Below the pieces are notes generated by a model. That model was not told the DNA's origin. It saw only the letters and a list, made by a program, of their open reading frames with translations, and did no database searches. A DNA stretch of 64,000 nt, taken from the NCBI RefSeq assembly GCF_026651855.1, contig NZ_CP093280.1:3574001-3638000 (forward strand), written 5' to 3'. Shown piece after piece: positions 14,023 to 29,736 of this stretch. Positions within the stretch are counted from its first letter, which is position 1; every line of letters begins with the position of its first letter. The position numbers were made by a program, and so were the translations under genes. The DNA is from Pseudomonas silvicola. Lineage in GTDB: Bacteria > Pseudomonadota > Gammaproteobacteria > Pseudomonadales > Pseudomonadaceae.

Positions 14023-14463
14023 TCAACGGATCAGGGAGAGGCTGTGCAGCGGGTGTTCCAGGTAGTCGTCGATGCATTGCAGCAGCAACTCGCTACGCCA
14101 GCGGGCCTTCTGCGCGATGATCTCGTCACGGGTCAGCCATTGCGGGCCGATGATGCCGTGGTCCAGCGTGCGCTCGGGGTCATGGTGCACCGGCTTGCCG
14201 GCGAAACACACCCGCTGGTACGTGATGCCGTTGCTGGGCGCGGTATACAGGTAAATGCCGATCACGCCGGTGAGCTCGACGTCGTAACCGGTTTCCTCGA
14301 CGGTTTCGCGAATGGCCGCCTCGATCAGGCTTTCGTCGGGCTCCAGGTGCCCGGCAGGCTGGTTGAGCACGGCGCGACCGCCCTTGAGTTCTTCGACCAG
14401 CAGGAAACGGCCTTGGTCTTCGATGACGGTGGCGACGGTGACATGGGGGATCCAGGGGCGCAT
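14023..14463 (-). CDS. nudJ: Nudix phosphatase (NudJ type)
   Basis: This 146-residue Nudix hydrolase has a complete Nudix box running from GHLEPDES to REUxEETG-like RETVEETG (residues 39-61), with the metal-binding glutamates intact. NudJ proteins hydrolyse nucleotide and thiamin/HMP pyrophosphates. The assignment to NudJ rather than another Nudix family comes from position upstream of mnmA, as in E. coli. Confidence 0.88.
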   Translation of the reverse strand: MRPWIPHVTVATVIEDQGRFLLVEELKGGRAVLNQPAGHLEPDESLIEAAIRETVEETGYDVELTGVIGIYLYTAPSNGITYQRVCFAGKPVHHDPERTLDHGIIGPQWLTRDEIIAQKARWRSELLLQCIDDYLEHPLHSLSLIR

Positions 14464-14487
14464 GGGCCCTCCTTTCAGTCGGGAGCT

Positions 14488-14525
14488 TTGAGCTGCAAGC
14501 GTGTAGCTTACAGCGTGCAGCTCAA
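14488..14525. repeat. Short inverted repeat upstream of nudJ
   Basis: TTGAGCTGCA and TGCAGCTCAA face each other with an 18-base spacer that itself contains partly symmetrical sequence. It is a REP-like hairpin between the idh terminator and the nudJ start. Confidence 0.6.
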
Positions 14526-14530
14526 AAAAA

Positions 14531-14550
14531 ACCCCAGCGCAGGCTGGGGT
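14531..14550. terminator. Bidirectional terminator after idh
   Basis: An 8-bp stem (ACCCCAGC / GCTGGGGT) is flanked by A-run and T-run, 18 bp after the idh stop on the minus strand. Confidence 0.88.
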
Positions 14551-14568
14551 TTTTTCGAGTGTTGAAGC

Positions 14569-18430
<3,862 letters not shown>

Positions 18431-18441
18431 CCGGCGGTACG

Positions 18442-18471
18442 AAAAAAGCCGGCCTTCCTGGCCGGTTTTTT
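18442..18471 (+). terminator. Rho-independent terminator of icd
   Basis: CCGGCC / GGCCGG with a 5-nt loop, preceded by an A-run and followed by a T-run, 19 bp after the icd stop. It could also serve cspD from the other side. Confidence 0.88.
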
Positions 18472-18530
18472 GTTTCGAGATTTGTGTTGGCTGGCCCCCG
18501 GGCAAGCCTCGGGAGCCAGGTGGCACAGTC

Positions 18531-18791
18531 TCAGGCGTTGGCGGCCTGGTGTTCGGCCACGGGAGCGGCGACAGGCGAGGGGGTGTCAGTGGCAGCGCTG
18601 ATTTCGACGGCGTGCAGGCCCTTGGGGCCCTGGATGATTTCGAATTTGACGGGCTGGCCGGCCTTGAGGGTCTTGTAGCCATCCATCTTGATGGCCGAGT
18701 AGTGGGCGAACAGGTCTTCGCTTTTGCCCTCTTCAACGATGAAGCCATAGCCTTTGGCGTTGTTGAACCACTTGACCTTACCGTTTGCCAT
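18531..18791 (-). CDS. cspD: Cold-shock-domain protein CspD
   Basis: This 86-residue protein has one cold-shock domain ([18 protein letters not shown]1-like; [12 protein letters not shown]2-like) plus a short Ala/Pro-rich tail. CspD in E. coli binds single-stranded DNA and inhibits replication in stationary phase. The ATG at 18791 is chosen because AGAGGG lies 8 bases upstream. It is divergent from clpS, a conserved arrangement. Confidence 0.92.
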   Translation of the reverse strand: MANGKVKWFNNAKGYGFIVEEGKSEDLFAHYSAIKMDGYKTLKAGQPVKFEIIQGPKGLHAVEISAATDTPSPVAAPVAEHQAANA

Positions 18792-19018
18792 GCTCATATC
18801 CCTCTGCAAAGGACTCCATCTCTGGAGTATCATCCACTTCATCCGGCATCGGACCGATCAAAAAATTTGGTTGACTGCGCGGACCTTTATTCCCCAATGT
18901 GGGTTCTATTGTTTGTAACACCGTTTTGCCGATAGTCAAGGTCATGCGGCGGCCGGGCTTACAGCCGGTCACAAGGTCAACACACAACCCTATTCGCTCA
19001 ACCATGAACCTTCTTTCC

Positions 19019-19381
19019 ATGCATGCAATCAGCCAGATTCGACTAACATTCAATCAGGATCGCCCGCAATCGGATGAGGACGATTCAGCGGGCCTGGCCG
19101 TACAGGAATCCAAGCCGGCCTTGAAGGCGCCACCCATGTATAAGGTGGTTTTGTTTAACGATGACTACACACCGATGGATTTCGTCGTCGAAGTGCTCGA
19201 GGTGTTTTTCAACCTTAACCGCGAGCTGGCGACCAAGGTCATGCTCGCCGTCCACACGGAAGGGCGAGCCGTATGTGGATTGTTTACCCGCGACATCGCC
19301 GAGACAAAGGCCATGCAGGTCAATCAATACGCCAGGGAAAGCCAGCATCCGCTACTCTGTGAAATCGAGAAGGACGGTTAA
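19019..19381 (+). CDS. clpS: ATP-dependent Clp protease adaptor ClpS
   Basis: This 120-residue adaptor brings proteins with N-terminal Leu, Phe, Trp or Tyr (N-degrons) to ClpAP. The binding-pocket segments [10 protein letters not shown] and the EGRAVCG motif are present. The start at 19019 gives the usual Pseudomonas length; an ATG at 19004 is an alternative, and neither has a strong ribosome site. It lies 30 bp upstream of clpA. Confidence 0.93.
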   Translation: MHAISQIRLTFNQDRPQSDEDDSAGLAVQESKPALKAPPMYKVVLFNDDYTPMDFVVEVLEVFFNLNRELATKVMLAVHTEGRAVCGLFTRDIAETKAMQVNQYARESQHPLLCEIEKDG

Positions 19382-19411
19382 TCGCCGACCACTTGGGTAT
19401 GAGGTGAAGCT

Positions 19412-21682
19412 ATGTTAAACCGCGAGCTCGAAGTCACCCTCAATCTCGCCTTCAAGGAGGCCCGTTCCAAGCGTCATGAGTTCATGACCGTGGAACACCT
19501 CCTGTTGGCATTATTGGATAATGAGGCCGCCGCCACCGTTTTGCGCGCTTGTGGCGCAAACCTCGACAAACTCAAGCACGACTTGCAGGAGTTCATCGAC
19601 TCCACCACGCCGCTGATCCCCGTTCATGACGAGGACCGCGAAACCCAGCCGACCCTGGGCTTCCAGCGCGTGCTGCAACGTGCCGTCTTCCACGTACAGA
19701 GCTCGGGCAAGCGGGAAGTCACCGGTGCCAACGTGCTGGTCGCCATCTTCAGCGAACAGGAAAGCCAGGCCGTGTTCCTGCTCAAGCAGCAGAGCGTGGC
19801 GCGCATCGATGTGGTCAACTACATCGCCCACGGCATCTCCAAGGTGCCCGGGCACGGCGATCATTCCGAGGGTGAACAGGAAATGCAGGACGACGAGGGC
19901 GGTGAGTCTTCTTCTTCAGGCAACCCGCTGGACGCCTATGCCAGCAACCTCAACGAACTCGCGCGCCAGGGCCGTATCGACCCGCTGGTAGGCCGTGAGA
20001 ACGAAGTGGAGCGCGTGGCACAGATCCTGGCCCGTCGGCGCAAGAACAACCCGCTACTGGTGGGTGAAGCCGGCGTCGGCAAGACCGCCATCGCCGAGGG
20101 GCTGGCCAAGCGTATCGTCGACAGCCAGGTCCCCGACCTGCTGGCCAACAGCGTGGTCTACTCCCTGGACCTGGGGGCGTTGCTGGCGGGTACCAAGTAC
20201 CGTGGCGACTTCGAAAAACGCTTCAAGGCGCTGCTGGGCGAGCTGAAGAAGCGTCCGCAGGCGATCCTGTTCATCGACGAGATCCACACCATCATTGGTG
20301 CTGGCGCCGCGTCGGGTGGGGTCATGGACGCTTCCAACCTGCTCAAGCCGTTGCTGTCTTCGGGTGATATCCGTTGCATCGGCAGCACCACGTTCCAGGA
20401 ATTCCGCGGCATCTTCGAGAAAGACCGGGCCCTGGCGCGGCGCTTCCAGAAGGTGGACGTCAGCGAGCCGTCGGTGGAAGATACCATCGGTATCCTGCGC
20501 GGCCTGAAAGGGCGCTTCGAGCAGCATCACAACATCGAATACAGCGACGAGGCCCTGCGGGCCGCCGCCGAGCTGGCTTCGCGCTACATCAATGACCGGC
20601 ACATGCCGGACAAGGCCATCGACGTGATCGACGAAGCCGGCGCCTACCAGCGCCTGCAGCCGGTGGAAAACCGGGTCAAGCGCATCGATGTACCGCAGGT
20701 CGAGGACATTGTCGCCAAGATCGCGCGCATTCCGCCAAAACACGTCACCAGTTCCGACAAGGAGCTGCTGCGTAACCTGGAGCGCGACCTGAAACTCACC
20801 GTGTTTGGTCAGGACGCCGCCATCGACTCGCTGGCCACCGCGATCAAGCTGTCCCGTGCAGGCCTGAAGTCGCCGGACAAGCCCGTCGGTTCCTTCCTGT
20901 TCGCCGGCCCTACCGGCGTGGGCAAGACCGAGGCCGCTCGTCAGTTGGCCAAGGCCCTGGGCGTGGAGCTGGTGCGTTTCGACATGTCCGAGTACATGGA
21001 GCGCCACACCGTGTCCCGTCTGATCGGTGCGCCTCCGGGCTACGTCGGTTTCGACCAGGGCGGCTTGCTGACCGAAGCCATCACCAAGCAACCGCACTGC
21101 GTGTTGCTGCTCGATGAAATCGAAAAGGCCCACCCGGAAGTCTTCAACCTGCTGCTGCAGGTGATGGACCACGGTACCCTGACCGACAACAACGGGCGCA
21201 AGGCAGACTTCTGCAACGTCATCCTGATCATGACCACCAACGCCGGTGCCGAGACCGCGGCGCGTGCGTCCATCGGTTTCACGCACCAGGACCATTCGTC
21301 CGATGCCATGGAAGTGATCAAGAAAAGCTTCACGCCAGAGTTCCGCAACCGCCTGGACACCATCATCCAGTTTGGTCGCCTCAGCCACGAGACGATCAAG
21401 AGCGTGGTCGACAAGTTCCTCACCGAACTGCAGGCCCAACTGGAAGACAAGCGCGTGTTGCTGGAAGTCTCGGATGCGGCGCGCAGCTGGCTGGCGGCCG
21501 GCGGCTACGACGCGACCATGGGTGCCCGCCCGATGGCGCGGCTGATCCAGGACAAGATCAAGCGGCCGTTGGCCGAGGAGATCCTGTTCGGGGAGCTGGC
21601 CGAGCACGGTGGCGTGGTGCATATCGACGTGAAGGACGGCGAAATGACCTTCGACTTCGAGACCACGGCAGAAATGGCCTGA
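19412..21682 (+). CDS. clpA: ATP-dependent Clp protease ATP-binding subunit ClpA
   Basis: This 756-residue AAA+ unfoldase feeds substrates to ClpP. It has an N-domain (about 1-140) that docks ClpS, then two ATPase modules: the first with Walker A GEAGVGKT and Walker [10 protein letters not shown], the second with GPTGVGKT and [11 protein letters not shown]. An acidic, Ser-rich linker follows the N-domain. It is the downstream partner of clpS and is followed by an unusually strong hairpin. Confidence 0.96.
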   Translation: MLNRELEVTLNLAFKEARSKRHEFMTVEHLLLALLDNEAAATVLRACGANLDKLKHDLQEFIDSTTPLIPVHDEDRETQPTLGFQRVLQRAVFHVQSSGKREVTGANVLVAIFSEQESQAVFLLKQQSVARIDVVNYIAHGISKVPGHGDHSEGEQEMQDDEGGESSSSGNPLDAYASNLNELARQGRIDPLVGRENEVERVAQILARRRKNNPLLVGEAGVGKTAIAEGLAKRIVDSQVPDLLANSVVYSLDLGALLAGTKYRGDFEKRFKALLGELKKRPQAILFIDEIHTIIGAGAASGGVMDASNLLKPLLSSGDIRCIGSTTFQEFRGIFEKDRALARRFQKVDVSEPSVEDTIGILRGLKGRFEQHHNIEYSDEALRAAAELASRYINDRHMPDKAIDVIDEAGAYQRLQPVENRVKRIDVPQVEDIVAKIARIPPKHVTSSDKELLRNLERDLKLTVFGQDAAIDSLATAIKLSRAGLKSPDKPVGSFLFAGPTGVGKTEAARQLAKALGVELVRFDMSEYMERHTVSRLIGAPPGYVGFDQGGLLTEAITKQPHCVLLLDEIEKAHPEVFNLLLQVMDHGTLTDNNGRKADFCNVILIMTTNAGAETAARASIGFTHQDHSSDAMEVIKKSFTPEFRNRLDTIIQFGRLSHETIKSVVDKFLTELQAQLEDKRVLLEVSDAARSWLAAGGYDATMGARPMARLIQDKIKRPLAEEILFGELAEHGGVVHIDVKDGEMTFDFETTAEMA

Positions 21683-21684
21683 TC

Positions 21685-21725
21685 CCTGGGCAGCCGCTGC
21701 CGTCAGGCGGCAGCGGCTGCCCAGG
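21685..21725 (+). repeat. Strong 18-bp perfect hairpin after clpA
   Basis: Positions 21685-21702 and 21708-21725 are exact reverse complements with a 5-nt loop, beginning 2 bp after the clpA stop. No T-run follows. A separate ordinary terminator lies 30 bp further on. This hairpin may protect the clpA mRNA 3' end. Confidence 0.75.
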
Positions 21726-21752
21726 CGTTGTTGCAAAGGTAGCGGCCACACA

Positions 21753-21780
21753 AAAACGCCCGGCATGTGCCGGGCGTTTT
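21753..21780. terminator. Bidirectional terminator between clpA and infA
   Basis: ACGCCCGGCA / TGCCGGGCGT stem with a very small loop, flanked by A- and T-runs, between the convergent clpA and infA genes. Confidence 0.88.
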
Positions 21781-21792
21781 CGTTTGTGCTGC

Positions 21793-22011
21793 TTAACGAG
21801 CGCGGTAGGTAATGCGCCCTTTGCTCAAGTCATAGGGCGTCAGCTCGACGCGCACCTTGTCACCGGTCAGAATACGAATGTAGTTCTTGCGCATCTTGCC
21901 GGAGATATGCGCGGTTACGACGTGCCCATTTTCCAACTCCACGCGAAACATGGTGTTAGGTAGGGTGTCGACGACAGTGCCTTCCATTTCGAAGCTGTCT
22001 TCTTTCGACAT
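21793..22011 (-). CDS. infA: Translation initiation factor IF-1
   Basis: This 72-residue S1/OB-fold protein blocks the ribosomal A site during initiation. The start [11 protein letters not shown] and the [15 protein letters not shown] core match the family exactly in length. The ATG at 22011 is preferred; the longer frame adds 22 unrelated residues. It sits between clpA and bpt, a conserved Pseudomonas order. Confidence 0.96.
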
Positions 22012-22111
22012 GCAGTAAAGCCCTCGGTGTCCAGTTAATGGCCCGGTGCAACTGCGCCAGGCAAAAGCGGCGTGCATTGTGCCTGAAAAAGGGGCGGAAC
22101 GCCAAGACCCT

Positions 22112-22819
22112 TCAGTTTAACGTAACCCAGCGCTGGTTGATCAGCAGCTCGATGGGCCGATACTGAGTCTTGTAATTCATTTTTTTGCAGTTCTTGATCC
22201 AGTAGCCCAGGTACACCGCGTCCAGCCCCAGGCGCATGGCTTCACCTATCTGCCACAGGATGGCGAAACGGCCCAGGCTGCGGCGCTCCTCGGCGGGTTC
22301 GTAGAAAGTGTAGACCGCCGACAGGCCGTTGGGCAGCAGGTCGGTGACCGCCACCGCCAGCAACTGGCCGTCGCGGCGGAATTCATAAAAGCGCGAAAAT
22401 GGCAGGTCGCGTACCAGGAAGGTCGAGAACTGATCCCGGCTGGGCGGGTACATGTCGCCGTCGGCATGCCGCTGTTCGATATAGCGCTGATAAAGGTCGA
22501 AGTATTCCTCGCTGAATGCAGGCTTGCTGGAGGTCACCTGAATATCGGCGTTGCGTTTGAGGATGCGTTTCTGCTGGCGGTTGGGGCTGAAGCTGGCCGA
22601 GGGGATGCGCGCCGGCACGCAGGCGTTGCAGCGCTGGCAGTGGGGGCGGTAGAGGTGATCGCCGCTGCGCCGAAAACCCATTTCCGACAGGTCGGCGTAG
22701 ACGTGAACGTCCATCGGCTGGCTGGGGTCGAGGAACAGGGTGGTGGCCTGTTCCTCGGGCAAATAGCTGCACGAATGGGGTTGAGTGGCATAGAACTTCA
22801 ACCGCGCCAACTCAGTCAT
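22112..22819 (-). CDS. bpt: Aspartate/glutamate leucyltransferase (Bpt)
   Basis: This 235-residue enzyme transfers Leu from leucyl-tRNA to proteins with N-terminal Asp or Glu, marking them for ClpS/ClpAP. It has the conserved N-terminal cysteine cluster (HSCSYLP then CQRCNACVP) and the catalytic-core motif [15 protein letters not shown]. The ATG at 22819 has a GAGGG site 6 bases upstream; a TTG two codons earlier is also in frame. It follows aat by 57 bp. Confidence 0.93.
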
Positions 22820-22876
22820 GATCAACCCTCGGATCGAAACCTTTGAATAAGTGTAAGCCAGCTGTGACCAACTCGC

Positions 22877-23557
22877 CTAGCAAACCCAGGTGGCGGTGCT
22901 GGGCTGGTCCAGGTAAGTGCGCAGGTGCCAGGCGAAGTCGTCACGGCTGATGGAGCGCGCGCCCAGGCTGATCAGGTGGTCGGTGGGCATCTGGCAGTCG
23001 ATCAGTTCGACGCCGGCCGCCTGCAGGTGGCGCACCAGGGTGGCGAAACCGACCTTGGAGGCGTTGTCGGCATGGCTGAACATCGACTCGCCGAAAAACA
23101 GCCGGCCCATGGCCAGGCCATACAGGCCCCCCACCAGCGTGTCGCCGTCCCACACTTCCACCGAGTGCGCCAGGCCCTGTTCGTGCAGTTTGATGTAGGC
23201 CGCTTGCATGCTGTCGGTGATCCAGGTGCCATCGGCGTAGGCACGGGGGCCGGCGCAGGCGCGAATCACCGCGGGGAAGTCCTGGTCGAAGCTGACGCGG
23301 TAGCGCTGTTGGCGAAGCACCTTGGCCAGGCTGCGGGACACATGCAGCTCGGCGGGGAACAGCACCGTGCGCGGGTCGGGGGACCACCACAGAATGGGCT
23401 GGCCGTCCTGGTACCAGGGAAAGCAGCCATGGCGGTAGGCCTGCACCAGGCGCTCGGCGCTCAGGTCGCCACCGGCGGCCAGCAGGCCGTTGGGGTCGCG
23501 CAGGGCCTTGTCCAGTGGGGGGAAGGTCAGGTCGTTCTTCTTTAGCCAGGTCAGCAT
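22877..23557 (-). CDS. aat: Leucyl/phenylalanyl-tRNA-protein transferase
   Basis: This 226-residue enzyme adds Leu or Phe to N-terminal Lys or Arg, creating N-degrons for ClpS. Family motifs [33 protein letters not shown] and [11 protein letters not shown] are all present. It is the first gene of the minus-strand aat-bpt-infA set and faces clpSA across infA. Confidence 0.95.
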   Translation of the reverse strand: MLTWLKKNDLTFPPLDKALRDPNGLLAAGGDLSAERLVQAYRHGCFPWYQDGQPILWWSPDPRTVLFPAELHVSRSLAKVLRQQRYRVSFDQDFPAVIRACAGPRAYADGTWITDSMQAAYIKLHEQGLAHSVEVWDGDTLVGGLYGLAMGRLFFGESMFSHADNASKVGFATLVRHLQAAGVELIDCQMPTDHLISLGARSISRDDFAWHLRTYLDQPSTATWVC

Positions 23558-23880
23558 GGGGTCTTTTGCGGTGGGGGAGGGGAGGGCGCACGGCTTGGAT
23601 GGGCGTTGGCGGTTTCCCGAGCCAGGCGCTTGAGGGCAGTATTGAGGATAAAAACCCCCGCCTGCAACTCCGCGCGCATCTCGCGGTCGTAATCCTTCGC
23701 TATCTCGTTTGAAAACCCTGCATAAGCCTTTGTCACGAAAGGCAATGCATGCTCCAATTGGCTGGCGCCAGACGCGCTGGGCTATGCTGTGGCGAACCCG
23801 TACAATGCACCGTTCATTTGCATGATTTTTTTAGTCAATCATCCGTTGTGCGCGCCCAAGGGCGCAGGAAAAGACCTGTT
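23558..23880. other. Gap between aat and ftsK with an uncertain small frame
   Basis: This 323-bp divergent region carries the promoters of aat and ftsK. A minus-strand frame at 23551-23757 (68 codons, TTG start, predicted mostly helical up to residue 50, then a Pro-rich end) overlaps the aat start by 7 bp. It shows no recognisable family and has atypical codons, so it is not called as a gene. Confidence 0.4.
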
Positions 23881-26298
23881 TTGAAGAAATCCACCGCGAC
23901 ACCCAATCCCGTAGTGCCCCTGTGGCGTCAGCAAATGCACTACCGGCTCAAGGAAGGTGCCCTGATCGCCATGGGCGCCTTGTGCCTGTACCTGTGGATG
24001 GCGCTGCTCACCTATGACCAGGCCGACCCGGGCTGGAGCCACACCAGCACCGCCCATGAGGTGCAGAACGCCGCCGGCCGTGCCGGGGCCTTCGCCGCCG
24101 ACATCCTGTTCATGGTGCTGGGCTACTTCGCCTACATCTTCCCGCTGCTGCTGGCGGTGAAAACCTGGCAGATCTTCCGCGAGCGTCACCAGCCCTGGCA
24201 GTGGAGCGGCTGGCTGTTTTCCTGGCGGCTGATCGGCCTGGTGTTCCTGGTGCTGTCCGGTGCCGCGCTGGCGCACATTCATTTCCATTCCACCCCCAAC
24301 CTGCCGGCCTCGGCGGGCGGTGCCTTGGGCGAAAGCCTCGGCGATCTGGCGCGTAATGCCCTCAATACCCAGGGCAGCACCTTGCTGTTCATTGCCCTGT
24401 TCCTGTTTGGCCTGACGGTGTTCACCGATCTGTCGTGGTTCAAGGTCATGGACCTGACCGGCAAGATCACCCTCGACCTGCTGGAACTGGTGCAGGGCGC
24501 CGCTGGCCGCTGGTGGGCGGCGCGCAACGAGCGCCGCCGCCTGGAGGCGCAACTGCGCGAAGTGGACGTGCGCGTGCACGACGTGGTCGCCCCGGTTACC
24601 CCGGACCGTCGTGAGCAGGCCAAGGCCAAGGAACGCATCATCGAACGCGAGGTGTCGCTGAGCAAGCACACCAGCGAGCGCGAAAAGCAGACGCCACCGG
24701 TGATCATGCCCGCCCCGGCCATGGTCAAGCCGCCGGAGCCGAGCAAGCGCGTGCAGAAGGAAAAACAGGTACCGCTGTTCGTCGACAGTGCGGTGGAAGG
24801 TACCTTGCCGCCCATCTCCATCCTCGACCCCGCGGAAAAGAAGAAGGTCAATTACTCGCCAGAATCCCTGGCGGGCGTGGGCCACCTGCTGGAAATCAAG
24901 CTCAAGGAATTCGGCGTCGAGGTGTCGGTGGACTCCATCCACCCGGGCCCGGTCATTACCCGCTACGAAATCCAGCCGGCCGCGGGCGTCAAGGTCAGCC
25001 GCATCGCCAACCTGGCCAAGGACCTGGCGCGTTCCCTGGCGGTGACCAGCGTGCGTGTGGTGGAAGTGATTCCCGGCAAGACCACCGTGGGTATCGAGAT
25101 CCCCAACGAAGACCGGCAGATCGTGCGCTTCTCCGAGGTGCTGTCGTCACCCCAGTACGACGAGGCGAAATCGCCGGTCACCATGGCCCTGGGCCATGAC
25201 ATCGGCGGCAAGCCGGTCATCACTGACCTTGCCAAGATGCCCCACCTGCTGGTGGCCGGTACCACCGGTTCCGGTAAGTCGGTGGGCGTGAACGCCATGA
25301 TCCTGTCTATCCTGTTCAAGTCCAGCCCCGAAGACGCCAAGCTGATCATGATCGACCCGAAAATGCTCGAGTTGTCGATCTACGAAGGCATTCCGCACCT
25401 GCTGTGCCCGGTGGTCACCGACATGAAGGACGCCGCCAATGCCCTGCGCTGGAGCGTCGCCGAGATGGAGCGGCGCTACAAGCTGATGGCGGCCATGGGC
25501 GTGCGTAACCTGGCCGGCTTCAACCGCAAGGTCAAGGACGCGCAGGAGGAGGGCACGCCGCTCACCGACCCGCTGTACCGTCGCGAGAGCATGGAAGACG
25601 AAGCGCCCCTGCTGAAAACCCTGCCCACCATCGTGGTCATCGTCGACGAATTCGCCGACATGATGATGATCGTCGGCAAGAAGGTCGAGGAGCTGATCGC
25701 CCGTATCGCCCAGAAGGCCCGTGCCGCCGGTATCCACCTGATCCTGGCCACCCAACGCCCCTCGGTGGACGTGATCACCGGCCTGATCAAGGCCAACATC
25801 CCCACCCGCATGGCGTTCCAGGTGTCGAGCAAGATCGACTCCCGGACCATCATCGACCAGGGCGGCGCCGAACAGTTGCTGGGCCATGGTGACATGCTGT
25901 ACATGCCACCCGGCACCAGCCTGCCGATCCGCGTGCACGGTGCCTTCGTCTCCGACGAGGAAGTGCACCGTGTGGTGGAAGCCTGGAAACTGCGTGGCGT
26001 GCCGGATTACAACGAAGATATTCTCGCGGGTGTCGAGGAAGCCGGCAGTGGCTTCGACGGTGGCGGCGGCGGTGGCGGCGACGGTGAAGACAGCGAGTCC
26101 GACGCGCTGTACGACGAGGCGGTCAACTTCGTGCTGGAAAGCCGTCGCGCCTCGATTTCCGCGGTGCAGCGCAAGCTCAAGATCGGCTACAACCGGGCGG
26201 CGCGCATGATCGAAGCCATGGAAATGGCCGGCGTGGTCACGCCCATGAACACCAATGGCTCGCGCGAAGTGATCGCCCCAGGGCCCGCGCGGGACTGA
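23881..26298 (+). CDS. ftsK: DNA translocase FtsK
   Basis: This 805-residue septum-associated DNA pump moves chromosome termini apart and activates XerCD. Four hydrophobic segments lie within residues 20-190, then a charged linker (about 200-330, short compared with E. coli), the RecA-like motor with Walker A GTTGSGKS and [11 protein letters not shown], and a C-terminal gamma winged helix that reads KOPS sites. The TTG at 23881 gives [10 protein letters not shown], the expected N-terminus; the open frame extends 44 codons upstream without homology. Confidence 0.93.
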   Translation: MKKSTATPNPVVPLWRQQMHYRLKEGALIAMGALCLYLWMALLTYDQADPGWSHTSTAHEVQNAAGRAGAFAADILFMVLGYFAYIFPLLLAVKTWQIFRERHQPWQWSGWLFSWRLIGLVFLVLSGAALAHIHFHSTPNLPASAGGALGESLGDLARNALNTQGSTLLFIALFLFGLTVFTDLSWFKVMDLTGKITLDLLELVQGAAGRWWAARNERRRLEAQLREVDVRVHDVVAPVTPDRREQAKAKERIIEREVSLSKHTSEREKQTPPVIMPAPAMVKPPEPSKRVQKEKQVPLFVDSAVEGTLPPISILDPAEKKKVNYSPESLAGVGHLLEIKLKEFGVEVSVDSIHPGPVITRYEIQPAAGVKVSRIANLAKDLARSLAVTSVRVVEVIPGKTTVGIEIPNEDRQIVRFSEVLSSPQYDEAKSPVTMALGHDIGGKPVITDLAKMPHLLVAGTTGSGKSVGVNAMILSILFKSSPEDAKLIMIDPKMLELSIYEGIPHLLCPVVTDMKDAANALRWSVAEMERRYKLMAAMGVRNLAGFNRKVKDAQEEGTPLTDPLYRRESMEDEAPLLKTLPTIVVIVDEFADMMMIVGKKVEELIARIAQKARAAGIHLILATQRPSVDVITGLIKANIPTRMAFQVSSKIDSRTIIDQGGAEQLLGHGDMLYMPPGTSLPIRVHGAFVSDEEVHRVVEAWKLRGVPDYNEDILAGVEEAGSGFDGGGGGGGDGEDSESDALYDEAVNFVLESRRASISAVQRKLKIGYNRAARMIEAMEMAGVVTPMNTNGSREVIAPGPARD

Positions 26299-26358
26299 AT
26301 GACGTAACCGGCTACCGATGAACGGCGGCCGGTCTTTTTCTACTGTACGAGGATTCCC

Positions 26359-26982
26359 ATGCGCCTGATTCGCATGCTGTTGGTTTCTGCCCTGGCCTTC
26401 TCCACGCTGCCGGCCCATGCCGCCGACCAGGACGTGTCGAGCCTGACCAAACTGCTGGAAAATTCCCAGACCCTGGCCGCGCATTTCTCGCAGCTGACCC
26501 TGGACGGCAGCGGCACCCAGTTGCAGGAAACCGCGGGTGAAATGGTCTTGCAGCGCCCTGGCCTGTTCTACTGGCACACCGACGCGCCGAACGAGCAGAC
26601 CATGGTCTCCGATGGCCAGAAGGTCACCCTGTACGACCCGGACCTGCAGCAGGTCACCATCAAGAAACTCGACCAGCGCCTGACCCAGACCCCAGCGCTG
26701 CTGCTGTCCGGTGACGTGTCGAAGATCAGCCAGAGCTTCGACATCAGCGCCAAGGAATCGGGTGATGTGATCGACTTCATGCTCAAGCCCAAGACCAAGG
26801 ACACCCTGTTCGATTCCCTGCGCCTGTCGTTCCGCAAGGGCCTGATCAATGACATGCAACTGATCGACAGCGTCGGCCAGCGCACCAACATCCTGTTCAC
26901 CGCGGTCAAGGCCAATGCCCCCGTGGACAAGAGCAAGTTCACCTTCGTCGCGCCCAAGGGCACCGACGTGATCCAGGAATAA
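26359..26982 (+). CDS. lolA: Outer-membrane lipoprotein carrier LolA
   Basis: This 207-residue periplasmic chaperone ferries lipoproteins from LolCDE to LolB. A signal peptide ending in LPAHA at about residue 21 is clear, followed by a LolA-fold sequence ([32 protein letters not shown]). It is 60 bp after ftsK and 18 bp before rarA, suggesting co-transcription. Confidence 0.93.
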   Translation: MRLIRMLLVSALAFSTLPAHAADQDVSSLTKLLENSQTLAAHFSQLTLDGSGTQLQETAGEMVLQRPGLFYWHTDAPNEQTMVSDGQKVTLYDPDLQQVTIKKLDQRLTQTPALLLSGDVSKISQSFDISAKESGDVIDFMLKPKTKDTLFDSLRLSFRKGLINDMQLIDSVGQRTNILFTAVKANAPVDKSKFTFVAPKGTDVIQE

Positions 26983-27000
26983 GAGGATCCCAGCGCCGTC

Positions 27001-28326
27001 ATGGACCTGTTTCGCAGCGAGCCCATCGCCCAGCCCCTGGCCGCCCGCCTGCGGGCCCGCAACCTGGACGAGTACGTCGGCCAGGAGCATCTGCTGGCGC
27101 GCGGCAAGCCGCTGCGCGAGGCACTGGAGCAGGGCGCCCTGCACTCGATGATCTTCTGGGGCCCGCCCGGGGTGGGCAAGACCACGCTGGCGCGGCTATT
27201 GGCGGAAGTCTCCGATGCCCACTTCGAGACCGTCTCGGCGGTGCTGGCCGGGGTCAAGGAGATTCGCCAGGCCGTGGAAGTGGCCAAGCAGCAGGCAGCC
27301 CAGTACGGCCGGCGTACCATTCTGTTCGTCGACGAAGTGCACCGTTTCAACAAGTCCCAGCAGGATGCCTTCCTGCCTTATGTGGAAGACGGCACGCTGA
27401 TCTTCATTGGCGCCACCACCGAAAACCCTTCGTTCGAACTGAACAACGCCTTGCTGTCGCGGGCGCGGGTATACGTGCTGAAAAGTCTCGACGAGCCGGC
27501 TTTGCGCCGGTTGGTCGACCGCGCCTTGAACGAGGAGCGTGGCCTGGGCAAGCGTCAATTGCGCCTGGGTGACGAAGCCTTCGCCATGCTGCTGGCGGCT
27601 GCCGACGGTGATGGCCGGCGCATGCTCAACCTGCTGGAGAACGCTTCGGACCTGGCCGAAGACGGCGAGGAAATCGGCACCGACCTGTTGCAAAGCTTGC
27701 TGGGTGACACCCGCCGACGCTTCGACAAGGGCGGCGAAGCTTTCTACGACCAGATATCGGCGCTGCACAAGTCCGTTCGCGGCTCCAACCCCGACGGTGC
27801 CCTGTACTGGTACGCGCGCATGATGGACGGTGGTTGCGACCCGCTGTACGTGGCACGGCGCGTGGTGCGCATGGCCAGCGAAGACATCGGCAACGCCGAC
27901 CCCCGCGCCCTGAGCCTGTGCCTGGCGGCCTGGGACGTACAGGAGCGCCTCGGCAGCCCCGAGGGCGAGCTGGCCGTGGCCCAGGCCATCGTCTACCTGG
28001 CCTGCGCGCCGAAGAGCAATGCCGTGTACATGGGCTTCAAGCAGGCCATGCGCGAAGCGGCCGAGTTCGGTTCCATGGAGGTGCCGCTGCACCTGCGCAA
28101 CGCGCCGACCAAGCTGATGAAGCAGTTGGGTTACGGTGAGGAATACCGCTACGCCCACGACGAGCCTGATGCCTACGCCGCCGGTGAAGACTACTTCCCC
28201 GACCAGCTGGAACCGCGGCCGTACTACCAGCCCGTGCCCCGCGGCCTGGAACTGAAGATCGGCGAGAAGCTCAAGCACCTGGCCCAACTGGACCGCCTGA
28301 GCCCGCGTCAGCGCCGCAAGCCTTGA
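27001..28326 (+). CDS. rarA: Replication-associated recombination protein RarA
   Basis: This 441-residue AAA+ ATPase of the MgsA/WRNIP1 family acts at stalled replication forks. Walker [10 protein letters not shown] (about residue 57) and Walker [16 protein letters not shown] are intact, with the sensor region [10 protein letters not shown] and the C-terminal tetramerisation part ([13 protein letters not shown]). It sits in the lolA-rarA-serS order typical of many proteobacteria. Confidence 0.94.
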   Translation: MDLFRSEPIAQPLAARLRARNLDEYVGQEHLLARGKPLREALEQGALHSMIFWGPPGVGKTTLARLLAEVSDAHFETVSAVLAGVKEIRQAVEVAKQQAAQYGRRTILFVDEVHRFNKSQQDAFLPYVEDGTLIFIGATTENPSFELNNALLSRARVYVLKSLDEPALRRLVDRALNEERGLGKRQLRLGDEAFAMLLAAADGDGRRMLNLLENASDLAEDGEEIGTDLLQSLLGDTRRRFDKGGEAFYDQISALHKSVRGSNPDGALYWYARMMDGGCDPLYVARRVVRMASEDIGNADPRALSLCLAAWDVQERLGSPEGELAVAQAIVYLACAPKSNAVYMGFKQAMREAAEFGSMEVPLHLRNAPTKLMKQLGYGEEYRYAHDEPDAYAAGEDYFPDQLEPRPYYQPVPRGLELKIGEKLKHLAQLDRLSPRQRRKP

Positions 28327-28443
28327 AAAACCTGCGACACTCAACTGGAAACAGCCCTTCTATCCCGGTACGCTGGCCGCTAATATGGTCGGCTGCCCGG
28401 TGTCCTGCCCGCAACATGGGCTGACCAAGACTTAATTTGATAA

Positions 28444-29736
<1,293 letters not shown>

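Noticed and set aside
23551-23757. 68-codon minus-strand frame before aat
   Set aside because: TTG start, atypical codons and a Pro-rich tail; no family recognised. Left as uncertain rather than called.
23558-23880. Missing trxB between aat and ftsK as a deletion
   Set aside because: Some Pseudomonas have trxB here, but as far as I recall others (P. putida type) do not, so its absence is normal variation.
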